From positions 656,059 to 720,058 of the forward strand of contig NZ_LNUV01000003.1 in assembly GCF_001512285.1 (NCBI RefSeq): a stretch of 64,000 nucleotides of DNA. The letters are read 5' to 3'. Source of the stretch: Arthrobacter sp. EpRS71 (GTDB lineage: Bacteria; Actinomycetota; Actinomycetes; Actinomycetales; Micrococcaceae). A program made the translations under genes and the position numbers. Positions 17,300-25,553 of the stretch are shown here, one piece after another. The notes beneath the pieces are model-generated. The model was not told the origin of the DNA. It did not search any database and was given only the letters and a program-made list of their open reading frames with translations. Positions within the stretch are counted from its first letter, which is position 1, and every line of letters begins with the position of its first letter.

Positions 17300-20200
17300 A
17301 TGAAACCCGTGTTCCCCTCCGGCCCGGCAACGCGATCGGCGCTTTACGCCATTGGCCTCATGTCCGCCCTCAAGGCACTGTCCCTGGTTCTCATGGCGCA
17401 AGCCGTAGCGGGGATGCTGGCAGGGCTCGCCTCCGGATCAGGGGACTGGCACAACGGACTCGTCTGGGGTGCGGCCGGTGCGGTCCTGAGGTCGTTGACC
17501 GTGTGGGGTCAAGGCATTGCGTCCAGGCGGGCTGCCTTGGGCGTCAAGGAGGAATTGCGGGCCCGGCTGCTGAGGCGCTCACTGTCCGACGCCGGTCCGT
17601 CACCGGTAGCGGGAATGAACGACGGCGGCCTGGCGATCCTCGCCACGCGGGGCCTGGACGCGTTGGACGACTATTACACCCAGTACCTGCCGGCAATCGT
17701 AAACTGCGCCACGGTCCCATTGCTCATCGGAGCACGGATCCTCTTTGCTGACTGGGTCAGCGCCGTGGTGATCGTCCTGACGGTTCCTTTGGTGCCTCTC
17801 TTCATGGTCCTGATCGGCAGGCATACCGAGGACACCGTCCGGGAGGCGCAAAGCACGCTCCGGAAACTGTCCGGCCACATTCTTGAACTCGCCAAAGGAC
17901 TTCCCGTCCTGGTGGGCCTCGGACGTGCCACCGAACAGCGCGCAGCGCTGGAAGACATCTCCGAGCAATACCGTGCCCGAACCATGGGCGCCCTCCGCAC
18001 GGCATTCCTCTCCGCGCTGGCCCTGGAACTTATCGCCACCATCTCAGTGGCCGTGGTGGCTGTGTTTATCGGCGTCCGGCTGGTGCATGGCGATATGGCC
18101 CTCGAAGCAGGACTCCTTGCATTGATCCTGGCCCCGGATTGCTACCTTCCCCTCCGGGAGCTCGGCACCGCCCACCACGCCAGTGATGATGGCAGGGCCG
18201 CGCTCGAAACCACCAACGCCGTACTGGACGCCCCCTCGCACCAGCGGCTGCAGGAGGGCCGCCCGTCAAGCCCGGCTCAAGTGTCCAGTACGGCTCAAGT
18301 GTCCAGTACGGCTCAGGCCGGGGTGGTGGTGAGCGGGCTGACGGTGACGTACCACGGAAGGTCCGCACCCGCCGTCGGGCCCCTCAGCTTTACGGCAGAG
18401 CCGGGCCGCGTCACGGCCCTCGACGGCGACAGCGGCGCCGGGAAGAGCACAGTCCTGGGCGTCCTTGCCGGCCTCATAGGGCAAGGGCCGGGGACCTCGG
18501 TCACCGGGACCATCACCGGAGCAGCCCCCGGAACAGTGGCGTGGGTGCCGCAACACCCGGTCATGGCCACTGAAACGGTGCAGGCAGAGATTGAGCTTTA
18601 TTTGGAGGGATACCGGGGGAACGCAGCCGAAGCCGTCACCCGTGTCCTTCGGAAGGCGTCCGCCGAGCACCTGGGCGCCGGGAATCCAGCGGAGCTGAGC
18701 CCCGGAGAAGTGCGGAGAGTTGCCTTGGCGCGCGGACTGGCCCGTGTGGAAGCCGGCGCAACCGTCCTGCTGCTCGACGAACCCACCGCCCATCTGGACC
18801 ACTATTCGGCAAGCGTGGTCCGCCGCGCCATTGAGTCGCTGCGTGGCAACGTCACCGTGATCCTGGTGGCCCACGACGCCGCCACCCGGGCGCTCGCCGA
18901 CCACCTGGTCCCTGTAGGGAAACAGCGCCGAAACTCAGCGCTCTCAGCACCCGGAGCGGGCAGTTCGCACGGCGCCACCGCTACAGCACGGGCAGCTGCC
19001 GTCCCCCCGAAGGGCCCTGAAGCAAAAATCGCGCCACCATCGGCTCCCACGGCCAGCAGCCTGCGAGGTCTCCTCCAGACGCTGAAGCCCGTGCGGTGGA
19101 AGTTTGCCGCAGCCGGTGTAGTGGCCGTCCTGGCCGCCCTCTTCGCAGTAGCGTTGTCAGGCCTGTCCGGGTGGCTCATCATCAGGGCCAGCGAACAGCC
19201 GCCCATTCTCTACCTGCTCGGCGCGATCGTGGGAGTAAGGTTCTTCGGCATCGGAAGGGCCGTGCTGCGCTACTGCGAGCGTCTGTTGACCCATGACGCC
19301 GTCTTCGCTGCCATGACACGGCTCCGCGGTTCACTCTGGGCATCGCTGAGCCGCAAGGCGCTGTCCCTACGGCGCCTCCTTCAAGGCGGCAACGTGTTGG
19401 GCACCATCGTGGATGACGTAGACACCCTCAGGGACCTTCTTCCCAGGGTTGTCCTACCGCCCGTGACTGCGCTCGGAGTAGGAGCTGCGGCCATCCTCGC
19501 CACAGCCATCGTTATCCCCGAGGCACTGCCGGCTGTGATGGTGTCCGCCGTGGCGGGCCTGCTCATTGCGCCAACCCTTGCCGTCCTGGCTGACAGGAAC
19601 GCGGCCAAAGCCGAACAACAGATGCGTTCCGTCGTGTTGCGGGGAGTGGCAGCCGCCCTCGACGCCCGGGCGGAACTCAACGCCAACGCAGTGCAGGAGC
19701 CGATCCTTGACGCACTGCGCGCCAAGGACCGCAGCGCCACTCTCTCTGCGCAGCGCTCGGCATGGGCAGAAGGGCTGGGCCAGGCCACCATTGTCCTGGC
19801 GTGCTCTCTTGCCGCCCTGTGGGCGGGCGCGCTGAGCGCACCCGGCGTGCTCAACGGCACCATCGCCCCTGAACTCGCAGCCGTCATTGTCCTGATGCAC
19901 CTGGCACTGGTTGAACCCTTCGGTGGAATCGTGTCCGCTGTACGCCAAGGCCCGGCGCTCGCAGCTGTCCTGGGCCGGGTTTCATCATCCGGCGCTTTGG
20001 ACACACCCGGCCCCACCACCCCTTCTGAAGAGCACGACTCCCATCAGCACTACTCAGAAGAGCACGACGGCGGCACGCTGCGCCTGCCGGATCGTCCTGG
20101 CGGGGCAGGCCTGGAACTTCTGGACGCGTCAGCGGCGTGGCCGGGTGGCCCCACAGTCTTTGCCGGCGTGAACGCGGTTGCCGGTCCGGGCCGTTGGCTG

Positions 20201-20791
20201 GCCGTGACTGGCCCCTCCGGCGCGGGGAAGTCCACGCTCCTCTCCGTATTGCTGGGATTCCTGCCGCTGGCGGGAGGAACTGTGAAGCTCTCCGGGACCG
20301 CGGCGTGGTGCCCCCAAGAGGCGCACCTGTTCGACTCCACCATCCGCGGCAACCTCCTGTTGAGCCGGCCGGCCGCAGCAAAGCCCAGCGAGGCCCAGAT
20401 GCATAAGGCCCTGGCCGACGTCGGGCTTGACGCTGTGGTGGCAGCATTACCGGAGGGGCTGGACACCCGCATCGGGCCCGGAGGTTCTTTCCTCAGCGGC
20501 GGAGAACGTCAGCGGCTTGCCATGGCCAGGACGCTCCTGACCGGAGCGTCCGTGTTGCTGCTTGATGAACCAACGGCGCATTTGGATGCGGCCTCGGCGC
20601 GGGACATGATGGCCATTCTCCGTAACGGACTCAAGGACGTCACCGTTGTGCTGGTTACCCACAACCCTGAGGACATTGACCCGGCAGATGTGAGGCTTGA
20701 GTTGCCTGGAGGGCAGGCTGCCGCGGAGCACGCTTCCGGGAGATCCACACCGGGCGCGGCGGAACTGGTGGGAAGGCCTACTCCTCAGTAG
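17300..20791 (+). CDS. cydDC: Fused CydD-CydC ABC exporter for cytochrome bd assembly
   Basis: 1163 residues comprising two complete ABC half-transporters in one chain: membrane domain 1 (about 1-300), ATPase 1 (Walker A GDSGAGKST near 375, signature LSPGE, Walker B VLLLDEPTAHLD near 490), membrane domain 2 (about 595-880) and ATPase 2 (GPSGAGKST near 970, LSGGERQ, VLLLDEPTAHLD near 1087). In E. coli CydD and CydC are separate; the fusion is common in actinobacteria. CydDC is a membrane exporter needed to assemble cytochrome bd (thiol/heme related). Linkers hold short repeats. Confidence 0.93.
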   Translation: MKPVFPSGPATRSALYAIGLMSALKALSLVLMAQAVAGMLAGLASGSGDWHNGLVWGAAGAVLRSLTVWGQGIASRRAALGVKEELRARLLRRSLSDAGPSPVAGMNDGGLAILATRGLDALDDYYTQYLPAIVNCATVPLLIGARILFADWVSAVVIVLTVPLVPLFMVLIGRHTEDTVREAQSTLRKLSGHILELAKGLPVLVGLGRATEQRAALEDISEQYRARTMGALRTAFLSALALELIATISVAVVAVFIGVRLVHGDMALEAGLLALILAPDCYLPLRELGTAHHASDDGRAALETTNAVLDAPSHQRLQEGRPSSPAQVSSTAQVSSTAQAGVVVSGLTVTYHGRSAPAVGPLSFTAEPGRVTALDGDSGAGKSTVLGVLAGLIGQGPGTSVTGTITGAAPGTVAWVPQHPVMATETVQAEIELYLEGYRGNAAEAVTRVLRKASAEHLGAGNPAELSPGEVRRVALARGLARVEAGATVLLLDEPTAHLDHYSASVVRRAIESLRGNVTVILVAHDAATRALADHLVPVGKQRRNSALSAPGAGSSHGATATARAAAVPPKGPEAKIAPPSAPTASSLRGLLQTLKPVRWKFAAAGVVAVLAALFAVALSGLSGWLIIRASEQPPILYLLGAIVGVRFFGIGRAVLRYCERLLTHDAVFAAMTRLRGSLWASLSRKALSLRRLLQGGNVLGTIVDDVDTLRDLLPRVVLPPVTALGVGAAAILATAIVIPEALPAVMVSAVAGLLIAPTLAVLADRNAAKAEQQMRSVVLRGVAAALDARAELNANAVQEPILDALRAKDRSATLSAQRSAWAEGLGQATIVLACSLAALWAGALSAPGVLNGTIAPELAAVIVLMHLALVEPFGGIVSAVRQGPALAAVLGRVSSSGALDTPGPTTPSEEHDSHQHYSEEHDGGTLRLPDRPGGAGLELLDASAAWPGGPTVFAGVNAVAGPGRWLAVTGPSGAGKSTLLSVLLGFLPLAGGTVKLSGTAAWCPQEAHLFDSTIRGNLLLSRPAAAKPSEAQMHKALADVGLDAVVAALPEGLDTRIGPGGSFLSGGERQRLAMARTLLTGASVLLLDEPTAHLDAASARDMMAILRNGLKDVTVVLVTHNPEDIDPADVRLELPGGQAAAEHASGRSTPGAAELVGRPTPQ
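18274..18316 (+). repeat. 18-bp tandem repeat inside cydDC linker
   Basis: Two perfect copies of an 18-bp unit (18274-18291, 18292-18309) plus 7 bp of a third encode repeated AQVSST just before ATPase domain 1. In frame, so it changes linker length only; a likely site of length variation between strains. Confidence 0.85.
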
Positions 20792-20800
20792 CCTGTTGGC

Positions 20801-21811
20801 ATGCCTTCCGAAACCCCGAGCCAAGCCATTCCTGATGCCATAGCCACCGGGCTGAGCTGGCGGCCAGCCATCATGGCGGACCTCGATAACTGGGCGGGCC
20901 TGATAGCCCGGACAGCCGCGGCCGAACATCCCGTCTGGTATGAAAAGCGCGGCGACCTGCTCCATGTGCTGGAGTCCACCAAGAACCCGGCGGAGACAAG
21001 CACTCTGCTGGGCTTGGACTCCGAGGGCGTGGCCCGTGCTTATGGGCGCATCGTCAAGAACCCTGGTGGAGACAAAGCCACCGGGATGGCGTGTGTTGAC
21101 CCGGAATGGCAACGACGCGGCATCGGCTCCGCCGTCCTGGCGTGGCAGGAAGGACAAGTGCGCAAGCGGTTCCAGGCCGACCACGCTGCCGGGCATACTA
21201 CGGCGCCGCCTCGTCTCCGGATCCAGACGGAGGAACAACACGAGCATCAGGCCGCCCTCCTGATGGGGCACGGCTACGGTGCCGTGCGCTGGTTCAACGA
21301 AATGCACCGGCCCCTTTCGGCCGAACTGCCCCAGGCACTCCTGAGCGCAGGGCTTGAGCTGAGGACGTTAAATCCCTCACTCTTTGAACCCGTGCGCCGG
21401 GCCCATAACGATGCGTTCAGGGACCACTGGGGGAGCGAGCCGCGGGATGAAGAATCCTGGCGCTTCACCATCGAGGAGCCTACCGCCAGGCACGATCTCA
21501 GTGCCGTGGTGATCGATTCCGCCACGGGGGAGGTGGCCGGATATCAGCTGACCAGCTTCGATCCCGACTCGGCCGCGGAGCGCGGTTTCACAGAAGGCTA
21601 CACGGAGCTCCTTGGTGTGCGCCGTGCCTATCGGGGCCGGGGCATTGCCCAAGCACTCCTCGCCGACGCCATGCAGCGTTACGCCTCAGCCGGCATGGAG
21701 GTGGCGTCACTGGACGTGGACTCGGCCAACCCCACGGGGGCGTTGGAACTCTACCTCGGCATGGGCTACACGCCCGTGAACCGCAGCATGACGTGGGAGA
21801 AGATGCTCTAG
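20801..21811 (+). CDS. GNAT N-acetyltransferase with two acetyltransferase-like halves
   Basis: 336 residues. The first half shows a degenerate GNAT core (GMACVDPEWQRRGIGSAVLAWQ) and the second a cleaner one (ELLGVRRAYRGRGIAQALLADAM, with the acetyl-CoA loop R-G-R-G-I-A, then DSANPTGALELYLGMGY). Tandem GNAT architecture recalls mycothiol synthase, but I do not see enough to assign MshD. Starts 9 bp after cydDC, so possibly co-transcribed with the cyd operon. It is convergent with the DinB gene, with 3 bp between stops. Substrate unknown. Confidence 0.75.
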   Translation: MPSETPSQAIPDAIATGLSWRPAIMADLDNWAGLIARTAAAEHPVWYEKRGDLLHVLESTKNPAETSTLLGLDSEGVARAYGRIVKNPGGDKATGMACVDPEWQRRGIGSAVLAWQEGQVRKRFQADHAAGHTTAPPRLRIQTEEQHEHQAALLMGHGYGAVRWFNEMHRPLSAELPQALLSAGLELRTLNPSLFEPVRRAHNDAFRDHWGSEPRDEESWRFTIEEPTARHDLSAVVIDSATGEVAGYQLTSFDPDSAAERGFTEGYTELLGVRRAYRGRGIAQALLADAMQRYASAGMEVASLDVDSANPTGALELYLGMGYTPVNRSMTWEKML

Positions 21812-21814
21812 GGC

Positions 21815-22333
21815 CTAGCCGTCCACATCATGAAGATGATGGACAACATCGTGAAGGAAATACTGGGAGAACGTCAGCACAGTAAAGGAGGATCCGTTGC
21901 TTCGGGTCCCGCTGCGCTGCCAATCATCCTCGGTGACCCTGGCGAAGGACCCGGCAATTTCCTTGCCTTCCGCCTCAAGTTCGTCGGCCACCGTCCGAGG
22001 ATCCGCTGTTGCGTACTCGCCGTCGATCGCTGCTTGGTCCTGGTCCCAGTTGGCGAAGCGGGCGTCATCCTCTGTGAGCATCAGGTTCAGTCGCTGGTCG
22101 AACAGGCTGAAGACGTCGCGGACATGGCAGGCGTACTCAAGGTTGGACCACGTGTGGTCATTGGGGCGTGTGGCCACGCCTTCCTTGTGCAGCACGGACC
22201 GCCAGCGGGGGAGCATGTTCAGGACGGTGCCGGGCACCGTGGAAGGCGTCACCGTGGCGGGGTCGAAGCCGCACTCGGGGCAGGGCTCCGAGAGCACCCA
22301 GGTCCAGTCTTTTTCATCAGGAATGATGGGCAT
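21815..22333 (-). CDS. DinB-like superfamily protein
   Basis: 172 residues; four-helix-bundle DinB/YfiT pattern with the likely metal ligands in LEYACHVRDVFSLFD (first His) and FLHDVVHHLHDV (C-terminal His cluster). An N-terminal CPECGFDP adds a CxxC. Related enzymes include mycothiol-dependent maleylpyruvate isomerase and other thiol transferases, so a thiol-linked role is plausible in an actinobacterium, but no specific reaction can be claimed. Confidence 0.75.
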   Translation of the reverse strand: MPIIPDEKDWTWVLSEPCPECGFDPATVTPSTVPGTVLNMLPRWRSVLHKEGVATRPNDHTWSNLEYACHVRDVFSLFDQRLNLMLTEDDARFANWDQDQAAIDGEYATADPRTVADELEAEGKEIAGSFARVTEDDWQRSGTRSNGSSFTVLTFSQYFLHDVVHHLHDVDG

Positions 22334-22472
22334 GCGGCCAGTCTAAACTGATCCAGCCCATGCGCTTGCGCGGCCCTGTAAATCCCGGGAAATATGGCGT
22401 CGTTTTCTATAACATACGGACCCGCCCGAGAGTAAAGTTCGTTCCGGGGGGAGAGCCGGAAAAGAGAAAACA

Positions 22473-22856
22473 ATGCTCAAGGATCAGCAGGTTGGTGCCG
22501 TCCTACCGGCACAGGACATAGCCCGAGCACGCGCTTACTACAGCGAAAAACTCGGACTGGAACCCGAAAATCCGGACGACGACGACAACCTTCAGTACAA
22601 GTGCGGCGATGGAACTGGATTCTTCATCTATCAGACACCGAATGCAGGGACTGCCAAGAACACTCAGATCGGCTGGATGGTCAGTGACATCAAAGCCGCG
22701 GTACAGGAGCTGCGAGGCAAGGGAGTCAAGTTTGAAGACTATGACTTCCCTGGCTTGAAGACCGAGGATGGCGTCGCCACCATGCCGGACGGTACGGCTG
22801 CGGCCTGGTTCCTGGACAGTGAGGGAAACATCCTCAGCATCAACCAAACCGGCTAG
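22473..22856 (+). CDS. VOC/glyoxalase-like protein
   Basis: 127 residues with the vicinal-oxygen-chelate fold pattern: VGAVLPAQDIARARAYYSEKLGLEPE, then IGWMVSDIKAAVQELRGKGVKFEDYDFPG and AAAWFLDSEGNILSINQ, i.e. two beta-alpha-beta-beta-beta units in one small chain. The His/Glu metal ligands of true glyoxalase I are not all obvious, so catalytic metal use is uncertain. GGGGGAGAG lies about 20 nt upstream and GAAAAGAG nearer. A hairpin terminator follows. No neighbour suggests a substrate. Confidence 0.75.
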   Translation: MLKDQQVGAVLPAQDIARARAYYSEKLGLEPENPDDDDNLQYKCGDGTGFFIYQTPNAGTAKNTQIGWMVSDIKAAVQELRGKGVKFEDYDFPGLKTEDGVATMPDGTAAAWFLDSEGNILSINQTG

Positions 22857-22890
22857 CCCACGCGGTGGCCTCACATGGCTACGGCATCAC

Positions 22891-22923
22891 AAGGGCCGGA
22901 GGCTTGTACCCCCGGCCTTTGCC
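22891..22923. terminator. Hairpin between the VOC gene and parC (convergent)
   Basis: aagggccgg (22891-22899) pairs with ccggccttt (22912-22920), with one G-U pair, around a 12-nt loop. Only three T residues follow. It could serve both converging genes. Confidence 0.6.
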
Positions 22924-22981
22924 GTGCCTGACACCACCGCCGTGCGTGACATCACCGCCGTGCGTGGCGGAGACCCTGCGG

Positions 22982-25498
22982 CTATTCTGCGGCTTCAGCC
23001 CACGCCATGCTCGGGCCGATCGCTTCCACGGGCTGTGACAGCGGAACCCCGGATCCATCCCTGCGGCCGTGTTCGTGGGGAAGTGCCCGTGCCACCCCGG
23101 CCGCTGAGGACGCCTTGGCGGGACCATGCCCTGCCCAAGCCAGGAGCAGAGTGTCCTCGCCCTTAAGGAACCGGTGGACACGTACGCCGCCCGTGGCCCG
23201 GCCCTTGGCCGGATACTCCTCGAAAGCGGTCACTTTCGCAGTACCAGGTGCCGTTCCGGGCAGCGCGCCGTTGGTTCCGGCGATCGTCACCACGACGGCG
23301 GCAGGGTCGTCCGCGCGGACGGTACCGAAGTGGATCACTTCGTCGCCCGCGGCGAGCTTGATGCCGGCCATGCCACCGGCCGTGCGTCCCTGCGGGCGGA
23401 CGTTCGATGCACTGAAGCGAAGCAATTGAGCCTGCCGGGTCACGAAGACCAGATCAACGTTGTCCTCCTGCGCCGCTTCCACAGCGAGTACCGAGTCCTT
23501 GTCCTTCAGGGCAATGATTTCCCAGTCCTCGCGGTTCAGCGGGTAATCCGGTTGGACACGCTTCACTACGCCCTGGAGCGTGCCAATGGCGAGGACAGCG
23601 TCCAAGGGCACAAACGCCACCAAGGTTTCACCCTTAAGCAACGTGATGAAGTCCTTGGCCGGTACGCCACCGGCCAGGTTGGGCAGGCCTGATACCGGTG
23701 GCAACACAGGCATGTCCATCACTTGGAGCCGGAGCATGCGTCCCTGCGACGTAACCGCACCGATTTCACCCCGCGCGGTGGTCTTCACCACGGAGCGGAA
23801 CACATCATGCTTGGTACGGGGGCCAGCCTCGGCGAGCGGCTCCTGATTGGATGTCCTGGCGATTTGGCCCGAAACGCTGAGCAGGGCCCAGCAGGGGTCG
23901 TCCGGAATTTCCAAGGGCAACGCTGCGGCTTTGCCCTTGGGCCCCGGGACGGACGCTGCCAGCGCTGCAGCAACGGTGGGGGAGACCGCTTCTGATTCCA
24001 AGAGCACGGTGCGCCGGGGCGTGCCGTACTTCTCCGCCACCACAGCCAACTCGCCGGAGACAAGATCGCGGAGCAACTCGTCCGAGGCAAGGATGGCTTC
24101 AAGTGCCTCGATTTCGCGGCGGAGTTCGTCCTGTTCCTTCTCCAGTTCAAGGCGCGAGTACTTGGTCAATTGCCGCAGGCGCAGTTCCAGGATGTAGTTG
24201 GCCTGGATTTCGGTGAGGTCATAGATGGACATGAGGCGTTCACGCGCAGCCGAGGCTTCGTCGGAGGAACGAATGATCTGGATGACTTCGTCGATGTCCA
24301 CGATCGCGATCAGCAAGCCCTCCACCAGATGGAGGCGGTCCTTCTTTTTGCCGAGGCGGAAGGCGGTGCGGCGGCGCACCACATTCAGGCGGTGTCCAAC
24401 GTAAACCTGCAGCAACTGCAGCAGACCCAGGGTCTGCGGCTGGCCGTCCACCAAGGTGACGTTGTTGATGCCGAAGGAATCTTCCATGGGCGAGTAGCGG
24501 TACAGCTGCTGGAGCACGGCGTTGGGGTTGAAGCCGTTCTTCAACTCGATGACCAGGCGCAGGCCGTGATTACGGTCAGTGAGGTCCACAACATCGCTGA
24601 TGCCGGTCAGTTTCTTGGCGTTGACTGCATCCTTAATCTTCTCGATGACCTTTTCCGGGCCCACCATGTAGGGCAGTTCGGTGACCACCAGGCCCGTACG
24701 GCGGGCGGACAGCTGTTCCACCTCAACCTTCGCGCGGGTCTTGAAGGATCCTCGTCCCGTGGCATAGGCATCCCGGATTCCGTCCAGGCCCACGATCCGG
24801 CCACCCGTGGGAAGGTCCGGGCCTGGGATAAACCTCATGATCTCCTCCAGCGTGGCAGCAGGGTTCGCGATCAGATGGCGTGCCGCGGAGATCACCTCCA
24901 CCAGGTTGTGCGGAGGCATGTTGGTGGCCATACCTACGGCGATGCCCGTGGTGCCGTTGACCAACAGGTTGGGGAATGCTGCCGGGAGGACGTCGGGCTG
25001 CGTCAATTGGTTGTCGTAGTTGGGGACAAAGTCCACAACGTCTTCGTCCAGATGGTCCGTCATGGTCAGCGCGGCGGCCGCCAAGCGAGCCTCGGTGTAA
25101 CGCGGAGCTGCCGGTCCGTCGTCGAGCGATCCGAAGTTGCCGTGGCCATCGATCAGCGGCAGGCGGAGCGAGAAGTCCTGCGCCATACGCACCATGGCGT
25201 CGTAGATCGCGGTGTCGCCGTGCGGGTGGAGCTTGCCCATGACTTCGCCCACCACGCGCGCGCTCTTGACGTGTCCGCGATCCGGGCGGAGGCCCATGTC
25301 GGACATCATGTACAGGATGCGCCGCTGAACGGGCTTCAGACCGTCGCGGGCGTCCGGGAGCGCACGCGAATAAATCACCGAGTAGGCATACTCCAGGAAG
25401 GAGCCTTCCATCTCGGACGTGACGTCGATGTCCACGATGTTCTCTGTGAAATCGCCAAGGGGCTCGGCTGTGCGTGCTGATTTTTGGCTGCGGGCCAT
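22982..25498 (-). CDS. parC: DNA topoisomerase IV subunit A (GyrA/ParC type)
   Basis: 838 residues. DNA-cleaving subunit; partner is ParE at 8994-11102. Catalytic Tyr in [10 protein letters not shown] is Y134, and the quinolone-determining segment reads [10 protein letters not shown] (T96 and D100 correspond to GyrA S83 and D87 of E. coli). Coiled tower near 430-490 ([29 protein letters not shown]). The C-terminal beta-pinwheel has only a degenerate GyrA box ([12 protein letters not shown] instead of QRRGGKG), which supports topoisomerase IV rather than gyrase. ATG at 25498; divergent from the next gene by 55 bp. Confidence 0.92.
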   Translation of the reverse strand: MARSQKSARTAEPLGDFTENIVDIDVTSEMEGSFLEYAYSVIYSRALPDARDGLKPVQRRILYMMSDMGLRPDRGHVKSARVVGEVMGKLHPHGDTAIYDAMVRMAQDFSLRLPLIDGHGNFGSLDDGPAAPRYTEARLAAAALTMTDHLDEDVVDFVPNYDNQLTQPDVLPAAFPNLLVNGTTGIAVGMATNMPPHNLVEVISAARHLIANPAATLEEIMRFIPGPDLPTGGRIVGLDGIRDAYATGRGSFKTRAKVEVEQLSARRTGLVVTELPYMVGPEKVIEKIKDAVNAKKLTGISDVVDLTDRNHGLRLVIELKNGFNPNAVLQQLYRYSPMEDSFGINNVTLVDGQPQTLGLLQLLQVYVGHRLNVVRRRTAFRLGKKKDRLHLVEGLLIAIVDIDEVIQIIRSSDEASAARERLMSIYDLTEIQANYILELRLRQLTKYSRLELEKEQDELRREIEALEAILASDELLRDLVSGELAVVAEKYGTPRRTVLLESEAVSPTVAAALAASVPGPKGKAAALPLEIPDDPCWALLSVSGQIARTSNQEPLAEAGPRTKHDVFRSVVKTTARGEIGAVTSQGRMLRLQVMDMPVLPPVSGLPNLAGGVPAKDFITLLKGETLVAFVPLDAVLAIGTLQGVVKRVQPDYPLNREDWEIIALKDKDSVLAVEAAQEDNVDLVFVTRQAQLLRFSASNVRPQGRTAGGMAGIKLAAGDEVIHFGTVRADDPAAVVVTIAGTNGALPGTAPGTAKVTAFEEYPAKGRATGGVRVHRFLKGEDTLLLAWAGHGPAKASSAAGVARALPHEHGRRDGSGVPLSQPVEAIGPSMAWAEAAE

Positions 25499-25553
25499 GG
25501 GGTCGGTAAATCCTTGAAAGTTGAACTGCGGATGTTTTAGCTAGGCTAAGCCT

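Noticed and set aside
24170..25480. 436-codon open frame opposite parC
   Set aside because: Shadow of a conserved topoisomerase gene, no domain or ribosome site.
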